A stretch of DNA of 64,000 bases from Platycnemis pennipes (Eukaryota > Arthropoda > Insecta > Odonata > Platycnemididae). The stretch lies in the NCBI GenBank assembly GCA_933228895.1, contig OW121853.1, positions 76,678,645 to 76,742,644 on the forward strand. Direction: 5' to 3'. The notes under the pieces are model-generated. The model ran no database searches, was not told the DNA's origin, and worked only from the letters and a program-made list of their open reading frames with translations. A program made the translations under genes and the position numbers. Below are positions 12,590 to 22,397 of this stretch, one piece after another. The first letter of the stretch is position 1. Each line of letters starts with the position of its first letter.

Positions 12590-13111
12590 TCTACATCTGC
12601 ATCTACACGATACCCTGCAAGCCACCGCGAGGGTGTGTGGCAGGGGGTGAAGATCACCAAGCATGCACTACTAACATGCAAACCAGCAACTATACTGTCT
12701 CATGCAACTTGACTGCCAGCATCCACAGCATTCAAGGGGCCAATACATGCATCATGCACCACAGAATACTCTAAAATATTTCCCCTTTCCTATGCTGCCT
12801 ATTCTGTTCTCTTATAGTACGGGGGAAAATGCCATTTTGAATCTATCGGTATGACAATCTATCTCTCTAATCTTATTTATCTGGTCGAATCTAGCATAAT
12901 ACGCTGGTGATTTTAATATGTGCCTAACATCTTCAGTAAAGCTATCCGATTGAAATTTCTCTAATAGATTCAATCTGTACTTTAACCTACGCTCTGATAA
13001 TGATTCCCACCCTAATTCTTTTATTAATTCTGAAACGCTACTCAACCTATCGTAACATCTTTTAACGAACGTAGCTGCTCTACGCTGCACACTGTCTAGT
13101 TCTCTGATCAA
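12590..13111 (-). mobile_element. 5'-truncated LINE copy, same family
   Basis: A minus-strand ORF 13111-12812 (LDSVQRRAATFVKRCYD, WESLSERRLKYRLNLLEKF, IREIDCHTDRFKMAF) is followed by the shared 3' UTR and a CATCTACATCTGCATCTACACG tail complement. The truncation point is near 13105. Confidence 0.78.
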
Positions 13112-13262
13112 ACAATTGGCGTCTACATGCAGGAGTTACAAGGGAAACTCCTTCCCTTCCAACAAGTGTCTCCTTAGCTTGATGAACGCCCAATAAGTGA
13201 GTGAAACTTATATTAAGGAGATTGATTAGTTCTCTTAATGCGTTTCAAATTTTCTCCCTCAG

Positions 13263-13352
13263 GTTTCAAGATGAAGTCCTTGCCGGTTCTCTTTTTGACG
13301 TGGTTCGTGGCCATCACGCTCGTCAGCTTGGTATCGTCTGCTACATTGAAAG
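13263..13352 (+). CDS. Acidic-protein exon 1: signal peptide
   Basis: The exon follows acceptor ttctccctcag (13261-13262), with 8 nt of leader before the ATG at 13271. Twenty-seven codons encode a hydrophobic leader. The donor is TGAAAG|GTTGGT (13352/13353), weaker than average. The upstream acceptor implies a non-coding 5' exon not located here. Confidence 0.65.
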
Positions 13353-16300
13353 GTTGGTGGTTTAATTGGATCCATTTCACTTCCACGGCATCCGGTGAAA
13401 ACTGGAGTAGGTCCCCATAATATCTTCATTTAACGATCAGGTTTAGAATTCATGAGCGTCATTCAGAAAGGATTCGACCAATCAACGATGAATACACTTC
13501 GGCGTCATGCACCACTCCGACAGTTACCGGTTTCCGCTTTCTGTTAATTAGAGTTTTCTATACTTTGATGTATTGACTGATAAGCTAAGCTTCGATAACG
13601 TGGAATCTTTACTGAAAGGAGCTTTTGGAAGCCTAACATCCGCCGGCAGTGAAGCGAATTGGGAATGAGCCTCGAGGAATCACATTAGAACCTACCTCGT
13701 GGCAATACGTCACAGCCTCAACAATTGGTTTGTTGAGTCTGCAACGTACTTCCACGATTCCATCGGGGTTAAAAAAAAGGGTAGTTTCCTATTTTAATAT
13801 CGTCTTCATCAAAGGTTTATAACCCCTGGGGTGAAATTCTGTGACTCGTAGCTCCGGAGCTAACTGGCGAAAAGAGCTTCACGAAGCACCAAACGGCATT
13901 CTGCATCTCCGGAGAAAGAGCTAGAGGAGCTGACACTAGCTCCGGGAGATAGTGCTAGCTCCTCTAGTTCCGATCGGCATTCTGTATGCCTTTTCGTAGC
14001 TCTTTCCGGCGCTCTAGTTTGCTCCAAAAGGAGCTTCACGAAGATCCAGCACGGACCCCGCGCTAGACCTTTCTCCAGCTGGAGTACATATTTGCAGCTG
14101 TAAGATTTAAAAATGACATTAAGTGCTTTCGATAATTAATAAAAATAAGTGAAAATTTTCAACGGCGTGAAAACAGGACGGAAATGTATTGCATGCCGAT
14201 GAATTTTATGTGGGAAGTCAAATGTAAGTACGTTATTTCTCTCCATTCCGCTAGGTAGCACTGCGAACGCCGATAAGCAGACGATACAGTCCATGAAAGC
14301 ATATTAACAAGTACCTGAGGAACAGTTATCAGTCAATTTATTATTATTTTATAGTTATTCATTAGGTTTATTCATTTTAGAAAGCATAGTATGGGTATCA
14401 TATTGAAATTAAAAACTTAACTTTGTAAAACCACATAAATTTACTAGCACGACCTAGGAAATACCTGAAGATGACAGTGCAGTCGAAACCTAGGTCGTGC
14501 TAATAAATTTATCTGGTTTTACAAAGTTAAGCTTTTTATTTCAATATGATTATCAAATACCACAAAGTTACTGCCTAAGCTAATAAGCATAGTATTGGCT
14601 TTTGCCTTGAAGAACAGCCGGGCTTCACTGTAATAGGAGACTTCTAGCTTGGAGCGTATAGGAGGTTTATAAAATGGCAATTGAAACAAAGTTTGAGGAG
14701 CATCTATCATTTCAGCTGATATTTTTTGACCCGAACAATATATTCTGTAGGAGAACGGGTTAATCTGAGAAAAAAATCCGTGTACTTACATTGGTGCACC
14801 TAAACAAAATATATTCGTGCCGTACTATTCGGATTGGCTGACTGAAAAGCACTGTTTGCAAAACCACCCAACGCGCGTCTGTTCCCTGTTTGTACTCCGT
14901 ACTGCCAGAGCTCGAGTTTCCCGTATAGGTTTGTGGACAACAACGACTGTAATATCACCCACATTTGGCGCTAACTGCCTTTTCCATAGTAAAATACAAC
15001 AGTGCCACGGCCTAAACAATGAAAGGCGTGCGCAACAAAATGCTATTAAGAAAGGAAGGGAGACAGGAAATTACTGTGACCCAGAAATCATCACTTCTTC
15101 AGTATGGTGTAGTGACTTAATGTAGTCCTAATTTTACATCCTGACGGGTTTCGGGTTCAAATCCTGACAGTGGAAGACATTTTTAGTACCTACTACATGC
15201 AGTATGACCCATTTCTCGTGTGTCATTTTTGACCTCCGAATTTATCCACCCTGTGACATTGACTTTGCCCTTTCAGGGATCACAGGTGTTCTTTCAAAAA
15301 CCAAAGTGGTTCCATCATGCCCAAAATTCCCAGGTTACCAATTTTCGCCAGAAAACTCTTTGGCTTTTTTGTATCTCGAATTTTTTGTATTGACTTTTGA
15401 AAAGACAAAATTTAAATTTGGTTTTGGATTCCCATTACGGAGTCAAAAGGCCGGATTTCTAAAATGTTGTTTGCACTCAACAAAACATACAACCTTTTTC
15501 TATGCTTTTGCTGGAATTCATCAACATGGCACAAACGGAAGTGAATAAAATTAGAGGTTAATACAAATGACCCACAATCAATGGGACAGTCCATAGGTAT
15601 CCACGCGGGAGCTGGTTGGAGAGAACTGGGTGGTGAAGTTCAGTGATCCGTCCGTTGCATAGGACGTTGACTTGTGTAATCACTTATCAACCTGTCCGTT
15701 AACACTTGGCTGATATCTACGACGGCTTTCACTCCACCATGCCCTCGTTGCCTAAAAAGATTCACACCAAATCCCAACTACCCCAATATACTTAATGATA
15801 CTTTCACTTGATACTTAATGGGGCTTAATTACCTCTCTGCTGTAAACCAAATGACGACTAACTCTCCAACTAGTCGATATGATACATGTTTCAGAGCCTC
15901 TCAGACAGGCGAGGGATGCAACCCACTCCTTCCCCACGAACGACGACATCGAGGTCACGGCTGAGGTGGAGAGGCTACGCGTCGCGCGAGATGAAGAAGA
16001 TGATTTCAGCGATTACGACAACGACGAAGACAGCGACGTTGACGACGACGTTGACGACGACGAAGGCAGCGTTTACGAAAGCGACGAGGAAAGCGACGAG
16101 GAAAACGACGAGGACAGCGGTGAAGACAGCGCCGATGGCAGTACCGACGTAAGCGATTCCAGCCAAGATCAAGACGACGCATCTGCTCAGGACTCTGCCA
16201 GACGCCGCCGTAGATCCCCGTCCCACCGAAGACATTCCTCGTATCCATCATCTGACGAATCCGACGACAGCAGCCGATCGAGCAGGAGTGACCGTCGTCA

Positions 16301-16403
16301 CCACCGCGGCGGACACAGGAGGAGACACGACAGGGACTGGAGTGCCCCCTGGAGGCCGGTCACCTTGCCCCATTGCAGGAGGCGTCACCACAGACACCAT
16401 TAG
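13271..16403 (+). CDS. Secreted acidic / Arg-His-rich protein, 2 coding exons, 196 aa, unrecognised family
   Basis: Coding parts are 13271-13352 and 15895-16403. The phase-1 end (G) and the AG start of exon 2 join to GAG. The product begins MKSLPVLFLTWFVAITLVSLVSSA, a clear signal peptide with likely cleavage after SSA. About 40 moderately charged residues follow, then an Asp/Glu/Ser-rich block (about residues 65-125, with DDDVDDD and SDEESDEEN). Next come RRRRRSPSH, a Ser/Asp patch, and an Arg/His-rich tail ending RRRHHRHH. This charge layout (acidic, basic cleavage-like site, histidine-rich) suggests a metal- or mineral-binding secreted polyampholyte, which is inference only. Exon 2 is GC-rich with near-tandem GAC/GAA codons, so slippage between alleles is likely. 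I do not recognise an orthologue. Confidence 0.68.
13826..14090. mobile_element. Complex palindromic MITE in the acidic-gene intron
   Basis: CCTGGGGTGAAATTCTGTGA start, inverted CTCCGGAGC and GAGCTAGAGGAGCT modules, and the direct repeat GAGCTTCACGAAG near 13876 and 14031. Confidence 0.5.
14398..14556. mobile_element. Foldback element 3
   Basis: Arms TTAACTTTGTAAAACCA and complement, extended by GCACGACCTAGG / CCTAGGTCGTGC. Loop CTGAAGATGACAGTGCAGTCGAAA at about 14466-14488. Confidence 0.78.
15095..15190 (+). mobile_element. SINE head fragment in the acidic-gene intron
   Basis: TATGGTGTAGTGACTTA and CGGGTTCAAATCCTGACAGTGGAAGACATTT resemble the tRNA head of the main SINE family. Confidence 0.5.
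15895..16403 (+). CDS. Acidic-protein exon 2: acidic block, arginine run, His/Arg tail, stop
   Basis: The acceptor acatgtttcag lies at 15893-15894 and the frame stays open to TAG at 16401-16403. The upstream in-frame ATG at 15879 lies in the intron and is not needed. Opposite-strand ORFs here are shadows of the GAC/GAA repeats. Confidence 0.7.
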
Positions 16404-16811
16404 ACAGAACGTATACCAGATCAGCCTCTCGGAGAACACCCGAATTTTTACCTGAAACCAGATTTTCTTCCAACCCTCTTTTACTATCCTCATTTTTTTC
16501 CGGCATGCATTAACTCTTCCCCCGCCGCAGATCCACACGAACGGTGCTACGTCGACACCACTTCGAGACCGTGGCATGAGCACGCCATATGCGTATTTGA
16601 TCGTCAAAAGAGATTCACTCTGAGATTATAACCGTTTGATCAAGCTTGAGAAACTGTGCGGGTACTGCTACAACACAGTGTAGCAATGGTTTCCTTCGAG
16701 CAGCTATCGCGGTGCGAGACCAGAATTATCACAGTACAGCGTATGTGGACAACGTTGCGGAACAGACCAAGTGACTGCACCTTATGAAGTTGAGGAACCA
16801 GTCCCAGACCC

Positions 16812-17204
16812 ATGGATGTTAGGAATAACGTCCTAGGTCATCACGTAGCTGTTCCTGGTGTTCTTATGGAGGCCCTATGTAAACGTACAGTTTCCCAAAT
16901 TGTTTTATGTATGTATTTGGTGATCCTATGGCTGTATAAAATACTTTCCTGTGTCTCCAATGTAGTCTTATTACAACCCCATGTGACCTCACGACTTTCC
17001 TTAGTAATCTCATACACTCTTAGTGGCTTTTCGATCTATAATATATTTACCACTTTGATAGCTGTCACAGTTATATGCGTATTAGTCACCAGTAGTTTTA
17101 CAGCAACTTCAAATAGTGCAACAGCTGTAGCAGATGGAATTGCAGCAGTGCTAACTGGTTTAATATTGCTCTGGCCAGTCTCACTGTTGACCAAAAGGTG
17201 TTGA
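16812..17204 (+). CDS. Hydrophobic 130-aa ORF inside the putative 3' UTR (doubtful)
   Basis: The ORF runs from ATG to stop with three or four hydrophobic stretches (CMYLVILWLY, LSLVISYTLSGF, LIAVTVICVLVTS, AAVLTGLILLW). I recognise no family. It lies downstream of the acidic-protein stop, so translation would need a separate transcript. It may be a chance ORF in T-rich UTR sequence. Confidence 0.2.
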   Translation: MDVRNNVLGHHVAVPGVLMEALCKRTVSQIVLCMYLVILWLYKILSCVSNVVLLQPHVTSRLSLVISYTLSGFSIYNIFTTLIAVTVICVLVTSSFTATSNSATAVADGIAAVLTGLILLWPVSLLTKRC

Positions 17205-17514
17205 TGCAACCGGCGCCATGCCGTTCCAGCACAGTTAGAGATTTGGAAACCTGATTCTATACCACCTTGAGAAAAGGATCTGAGAATCTTCTAGTTCGAA
17301 GTGTCGGTTCAAGCTAGTCACCAGTGGATGTTGGCTAGCTCAAATTTGTGTCATATTTACGACTTAACGAAAACACAAACTCAAAATACTTTACACACCC
17401 TTACACCTCACTGTCCTTACTATCAAACATTCATCCAACGATTTCAGTGTTGGTAAAGATCCAACTAAAACAAGTGATTCTTAGTTTCACGTGATTCCTG
17501 CTTTCAAATCCCCA

Positions 17515-17572
17515 ATAAATATTCTCAGTCAGCAGTTGCTACTAGTTGTTTTTATTAATCTGCCATAATAAA
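17515..17572 (+). promoter_or_regulatory. Two AATAAA poly(A) signals for the acidic-protein gene
   Basis: Canonical hexamers lie at 17515-17520 and 17567-17572, about 1.1 kb after the stop codon. The intervening 16404-17514 would be a long 3' UTR. Confidence 0.4.
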
Positions 17573-17664
17573 ACGCCGAGTCTAATATTTTTTATTATCT
17601 CGGAAATGAATCGTCACCGTGATCTAGGATTGATTAGTAATTGTGAAGAACTGGCAAGGAGATA

Positions 17665-17970
17665 GGGTCGTTGTGATAGATACAGTATTAGCATCTTATC
17701 CAGAGAGCCCCGGTTCGAGTACCACAAGTGGCAGTTTTTTCACTGGATTGCCGATCATGAATTGAGAGCTGCATGCAGAAATCTCTTCAAGTTCAGCACT
17801 ACATCCGTCGCATGGGACGTTTAATTGTGCAGATATTAGGATTCTTTCATTTATAGCCAGCCAATGTTGATGCCGGGTGTCTCTCCACAATGATCTCTGT
17901 TCTTTCCTCCACCCAGTAGCCCAACTACTTTACTGGCGCAGATGACTTCAGTTGACTTTTTCCACCACCG
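17665..17970 (+). mobile_element. Diverged SINE copy
   Basis: CCCCGGTTCGAGTACC, GTCGCATGGGACGTTTAAT and GCCGGGTGTCTCTCCAC follow the family order; many substitutions. Confidence 0.65.
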
Positions 17971-17989
17971 AATCCAATCCTCCACAATA

Positions 17990-20250
17990 CCTACCACCAT
18001 TTACACGTAGGTAAACAGGAAAACAGGTATCCAACCTGTATGATAATCATAAGTGGCAGCTCATAGTTCACAACGAGAAGGGAAATGGAAAGTTAACTGG
18101 ATGCTTTCTGGCGCTCTATCCACTTCCTGTAAGCTCCTTTTGAGAAAAAATCACACTTAAGGGTTGGATAACCCAATTCATTTGCCTAGGTTATATGATC
18201 TGAAGATTAGTCACAGGAAGACAAAAGAAACCTAATATCTAAGGCTTAAAAGGTTAGAGGTAATACTAAAACTTGTGGGCATAATCTAGGATAGGTGAAA
18301 CAGTTCTCTTACTTTGGACATATCTCGAGGGTTCGAGGACATATCTGGACAGTATTTACCATATGGCGTACCCGGCAGCCGTAGTAGTGATAGATATTTG
18401 TACTCTTTATGTATTATCTTAGTATGCTTGGAAAAGTCTGTCAAGCTGCAAGGTTACAAGACTATAACATTGGGGGCCTCACTATAGATTACGACGGGGC
18501 CTCTGAGGTCATAGATACGTCCCAGAAGGAAATAATAAAAGGGACACTGTAGGTAAAAAACTGATTGTAACGATAAAATAACTCCCTTAATTCCAATTTC
18601 TTCAGTTTTTCGGTCCAGAAGATAAGCTTCATTCCAATAATTTACGGGTTGCTGGTAAACGCCCATCATTCAATATCTTCAACGCGCAAAAATCACACTA
18701 AGACTGAAAAACTGAAGATGAAAGTTGTAGCATACCTGTACATACGATACCGCTCATCATTCGTTCCATTTGAAATCAGTAAACCATCTTTTGAAGAAAG
18801 CCTGGAGACAAATAAAATTCGCCACAACTCTACTGCGGCTGAACAGGAGAAAAAATTGGCAAATGACCTCATGATGTGCAATCCACGTATTGAGGAATAT
18901 AACGCCCATATATTCTCTCTGAAGACTCCACGACCCGCACCGATGAGAAATGCAATGACAGGTGGATTAAGTATTGGTCACCGGTCAAGACATCGACAAT
19001 CCCTACCTTTTTTGGTGACTCAACATATAGTCCAGGATCATTAAGTAAGTAAGCTCAACGCTCTCGAACCGCTAACGGCATCAAGCCACGTCCTCTCGAG
19101 CGCAAATTCAGTAGAACTTCAAGCCTCCTTGCAACACACACCCAATCCAACGGAGCATTTGGTGACTGAAGAGAACGTGGCGGTATGGAAAAATCCGTGG
19201 ATCAACACCATTACGAAAAATTGGCGCGCTGGGGTATTAAATTATCCCAAGACAAAGGAACCAAAGGAACGAAACTGGAAGGGTCACGTGACCTAATGAG
19301 GGGACCGTGGAGGGGAGAGGCGGAGCGCAATCGCGCAATCAAATTAGGACGGTTAGAAATATTCGGGAACAATTAAGAACTTTAGGGAAATCACTTGCCT
19401 TAGTAATCGTTGCCTTTCGTCATTTCGCCTTTGCCATTTAGGGAATTTACCAATTCGTCTGATAGGAAATCGACTGTCAATTCTGTGAAAGCGTACTAAG
19501 ACTGCTAAGACTCATTGCATCTAACAACGCCTCGTAACTGGTTGAATTTTTCTGCCCTACAATTAATGTAAGTTCACTCGTGTGCACTGGAGGAAATGAC
19601 CATAAAATGTTGTGGTCATCCCTCGTCGAAGACACATCTTTTCCAGAATAAATTCTCCCCAGAACCTCCGACATTTTTCCTCGGAGCTCTTCTTCGAACT
19701 TTTCATTGGAGCTAGTATGTGATCAAACGTTGGGCGACTTCGTTGTGAGTCTGACTGTTCTTGCTGTGAGAACCTCGCTATATCTATTCAGACAGACGGA
19801 GATGCTCAGCAAATGTAACCAGCGACATTCGAGGATCAATTAATCTGTTCAAGGTAAGCCTAAAAATCTAAGTCCCTAACTATGTGAAATGGGCTAAAAT
19901 CACGTCGCCAAATACTTATAAGTAGTTACCTATGCTGCATGCATACATCTATCAATACCGCAAATCGCCAGGATTATCTCCCTGAAATAACTTCAAGTTG
20001 ACTGAACTAGGCAAGAGTTGTGTATTTCTGCATATGCTTCGGAAACGGGAGGTGATAAGATTGCCTATAATGCAGGGGTCATCCCATATAACAAATATCC
20101 ATCAAGAGCTCCTAATTGTTGTTTCGGAACCCTTCCAGTTTTAGTTCAGGGAAAAATAAAAATTGTTTGCTACCTTTAATATACACGCATAAGCAACATA
20201 ATATGGTATCTGCTTTCATAATCGTTCCGTAAATACTCGTTAGTGAAGTT
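17990..20250. other. No confident feature
   Basis: Holds the plus-strand ORF 18649-19044 and the minus-strand ORF 19674-19477 (LGRIYSGKDVSSTRDDHNIL). Both look mildly coding in composition but match no family I know and lack clear splice partners. Confidence 0.4.
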
Positions 20251-20255
20251 AGTGT

Positions 20256-20297
20256 AAGGCATTAAGGGATGTATGGTTTAACATCCCTTAATGCCTT
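20256..20297. repeat. Perfect 17-bp hairpin with 8-nt loop
   Basis: AAGGCATTAAGGGATGT (20256-20272) is exactly complementary to 20281-20297; loop ATGGTTTA. Confidence 0.85.
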
Positions 20298-20465
20298 CAT
20301 CCATTAGATGAAGTGGTATATATAAAGATCACTCCACAGAACTGTATTATAGTCGGAACTAAAATATTTAAAATAATTTAGAAAGTATACCTAGTACCAT
20401 TTTCTCCTTGTGTTAAGAAAAGAAGGCCTACCATGGTTTCTCAAAACATAAGTGCCATTATGGCA

Positions 20466-20606
20466 ATAAAATATCTTAGTGACTTCCACACTTTTATTTT
20501 AAGATTGTAGGTATACCGGTCTCGGCAGTTACGCCATCATCACGTACATCGTACAATCACGTAAAAGTGTGGAAGTCACTAAGATATTTTATTGCCATAA
20601 TGGTAG
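20466..20606. mobile_element. Foldback element 4
   Basis: Arms TATCTTAGTGACTTCCACAC and perfect complement. Minus-strand loop GTGATGATGGC...GCCGAGACCGG. Confidence 0.78.
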
Positions 20607-20854
20607 TCTTCCACAAAATTGGAGCTTCATCTTTCGACTTTATAAGTGCCATTATTGAGGTCTAGATAGTTGCACTTATGTGTTGAAATATTGGCACTAA
20701 CCTGTTGAAACCATAGTTGATCTTCTTTTCTTCATTTCAGCATGAAAATGCCAAGTACTTGAATTATTTTATTCATGTTGATTATAGAGAATTTTTACAA
20801 ATTCATGCTCAGTATTTTTAGCTGAAAAATCTGTCCCTATCAGGCCTTGGGGTC

Positions 20855-21085
20855 ACGGTGGCCTAGTTGGTAGAGTGCTGGGCTACCGGGTTCAAATCAC
20901 AGGCAGAAGCTTTCTGTACACCCCCACTTAAAAATCCTCACAATTCTATTTTCTCTGTGCTAGAACGGTGGAAACCACAGGTGGCCCAGGGAAAGGAATT
21001 GGACCCCCTACCCTAAATGTGTGTATGTCACACCCCAATTGCTCAGTATGGGATGAGCTCTACCCTCACCTATCAAAAACCAACC
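20855..21085 (+). mobile_element. Second tRNA-derived SINE family, copy 1
   Basis: GGTGGCCTAGTTGGTAGAGTG box A and CCGGGTTCAAATC box B; the body holds CAATTGCTCAGTATGGGATGAGCTCTACCCTCACC. Confidence 0.7.
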
Positions 21086-21089
21086 TTCA

Positions 21090-22230
21090 AGTTGAACACT
21101 AAATCAGTTATCAGGTTTTAAACTTGGGGAGCTATTGTTTTGAAGCCAGTGGTGTAGCCAATACACTAACCTGATCCCCTTCAACAGAGAGAGCCTAATG
21201 TTAACAATGTAGCAGATGTAGCACTGATTACTCCTCTCTGCAAAATATAAATTGCAGTATTTTCCATAGCATTAACTGTTTTTCGAAACTCATGAAATAT
21301 CTTGCATGAATTTTGAATGACCCCAATCATTGCATAGGACAGAATTAATGCACTTGTCCCACTTCTATCTCACAATGCCTGGAAAGTATTATTTAGCAAG
21401 GTTACAAGAAGATTACACGATACCTTATATAGAAAAAATATTTATTAAAAATTCTTACATAAGTTTCCCAAAAAGGGAATATTCATTACATCTAAAATAC
21501 AATATTTATGGACACATTTCTTCATTTTGTGTGAACACAGGTATAAAAAATCTATCATTACTAAAATCACAATAGAAAGACACAAAAGAATTATCACACC
21601 CCTGATGCTGAGAGAATAATTTAATAGTGTTCAAAATGACAGGAAATGTTCACCCTGTGTCAGAATAAATATTTGTAATCTATCTGGGATCTCAGTTTTA
21701 AGTATTCTTATCACTCACTTTGTTTTTCTGCTCCCCCCCCAAAAAAAAAATCCGTTGAAGGCTGAAAATTGCACCCAGTTTATATGTACATGGTTTCTCT
21801 TCTTCTAAACTTGTTTTGAAAAAATATTTTCCCCGACCTATGAAATTTTAATGATTCATTATCTTATTTACATATAAGATACGAAGAAATAAAATTTCTA
21901 TATTTGGGTTTATTAGCAGACAATCATTGTAAGCATAAATTCAATGAAAGTTGCGAGGAAAAGTTTTTTTTTTTTAAAGGCTCACCATTTGCAAAGAAAG
22001 ATGTTATGATTCTGACATTTATACTCTGTGAGAGTTAATTGTGAATACTTTTACTGTGGAAGGTTGGTGATTCCATTTTCATTTCCAGATGTTTTTTTTT
22101 TAAGATTTTTGAGTTCAGAGTTCATAATCATGTAGATGTATGACATGTGAACCGTCAAGGGTTTAGTTTCTGCGAACCACCCTTCACTATATCACTCTCT
22201 ATTTACTCTCTTCTCACTTGCATTGGATAT
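21090..22230. other. Serpin 3' flank, otherwise nothing recognised
   Basis: AT-rich with poly-A/T runs; contains the possible serpin poly(A) signal. Confidence 0.5.
21909..21914 (-). promoter_or_regulatory. Possible poly(A) signal for the serpin gene
   Basis: AATAAA on the minus strand, about 320 nt below the stop codon, in AT-rich sequence. It is the first canonical hexamer I noticed downstream; 3' UTR length is unproven. Confidence 0.3.
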
Positions 22231-22236
22231 TTAATG

Positions 22237-22397
22237 TCATGCGTTTTTGGTGCTTAGTGGGTCCGTCACCTTCCCAGCCATCAGAGCAACTCGGGTACTC
22301 GTGTCAACTACGAAGAAAAGGAACGGCCTCGTCGCCAAGAAGTGTCCTTGAACCCTTGGCTCCTCCGTTGGACCACCCCAATACCTCGGAGCATTCC
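22237..22397 (-). CDS. Serpin exon 8: C-terminal strands s4B/s5B and stop
   Basis: The acceptor is cattttgcag at 22398-22399. The leading GG completes the AGG codon split from exon 7, and 52 codons plus TGA follow. FLATRPFLFFVVDTST and then LMAGKVTDP correspond to the family's 'F-ADHPFLFFIRD...LFMGRV-NP'. The usual Asp/Asn before the basic residue is Thr here. The frame used differs from a plausible-looking upstream ORF, and phase plus homology decide it. Intron 7, separating it from exon 7, is 7.8 kb and holds a Tigger-like transposon. Confidence 0.87.

Noticed and set aside
12305..12712. 135-codon plus-strand ORF
   Set aside because: Its second half runs through an antisense LINE 3' UTR, so it cannot be a real gene.
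15975..16607. Minus-strand and alternative plus ORFs over the acidic-protein exon
   Set aside because: Repetitive codons keep several frames open; only the plus frame starting at 15895 joins a signal peptide exon in phase.
18649..19044. 131-codon plus-strand ORF
   Set aside because: No recognisable motif, no conserved partner exon and no convincing coding composition; left unannotated.
19477..19736. Minus-strand ORF with LGRIYSGKDVSSTRDDHNIL, possible terminal exon
   Set aside because: Composition looks coding and an AG precedes it, but the pyrimidine tract is poor, a TGA is close upstream and no family match came to mind.
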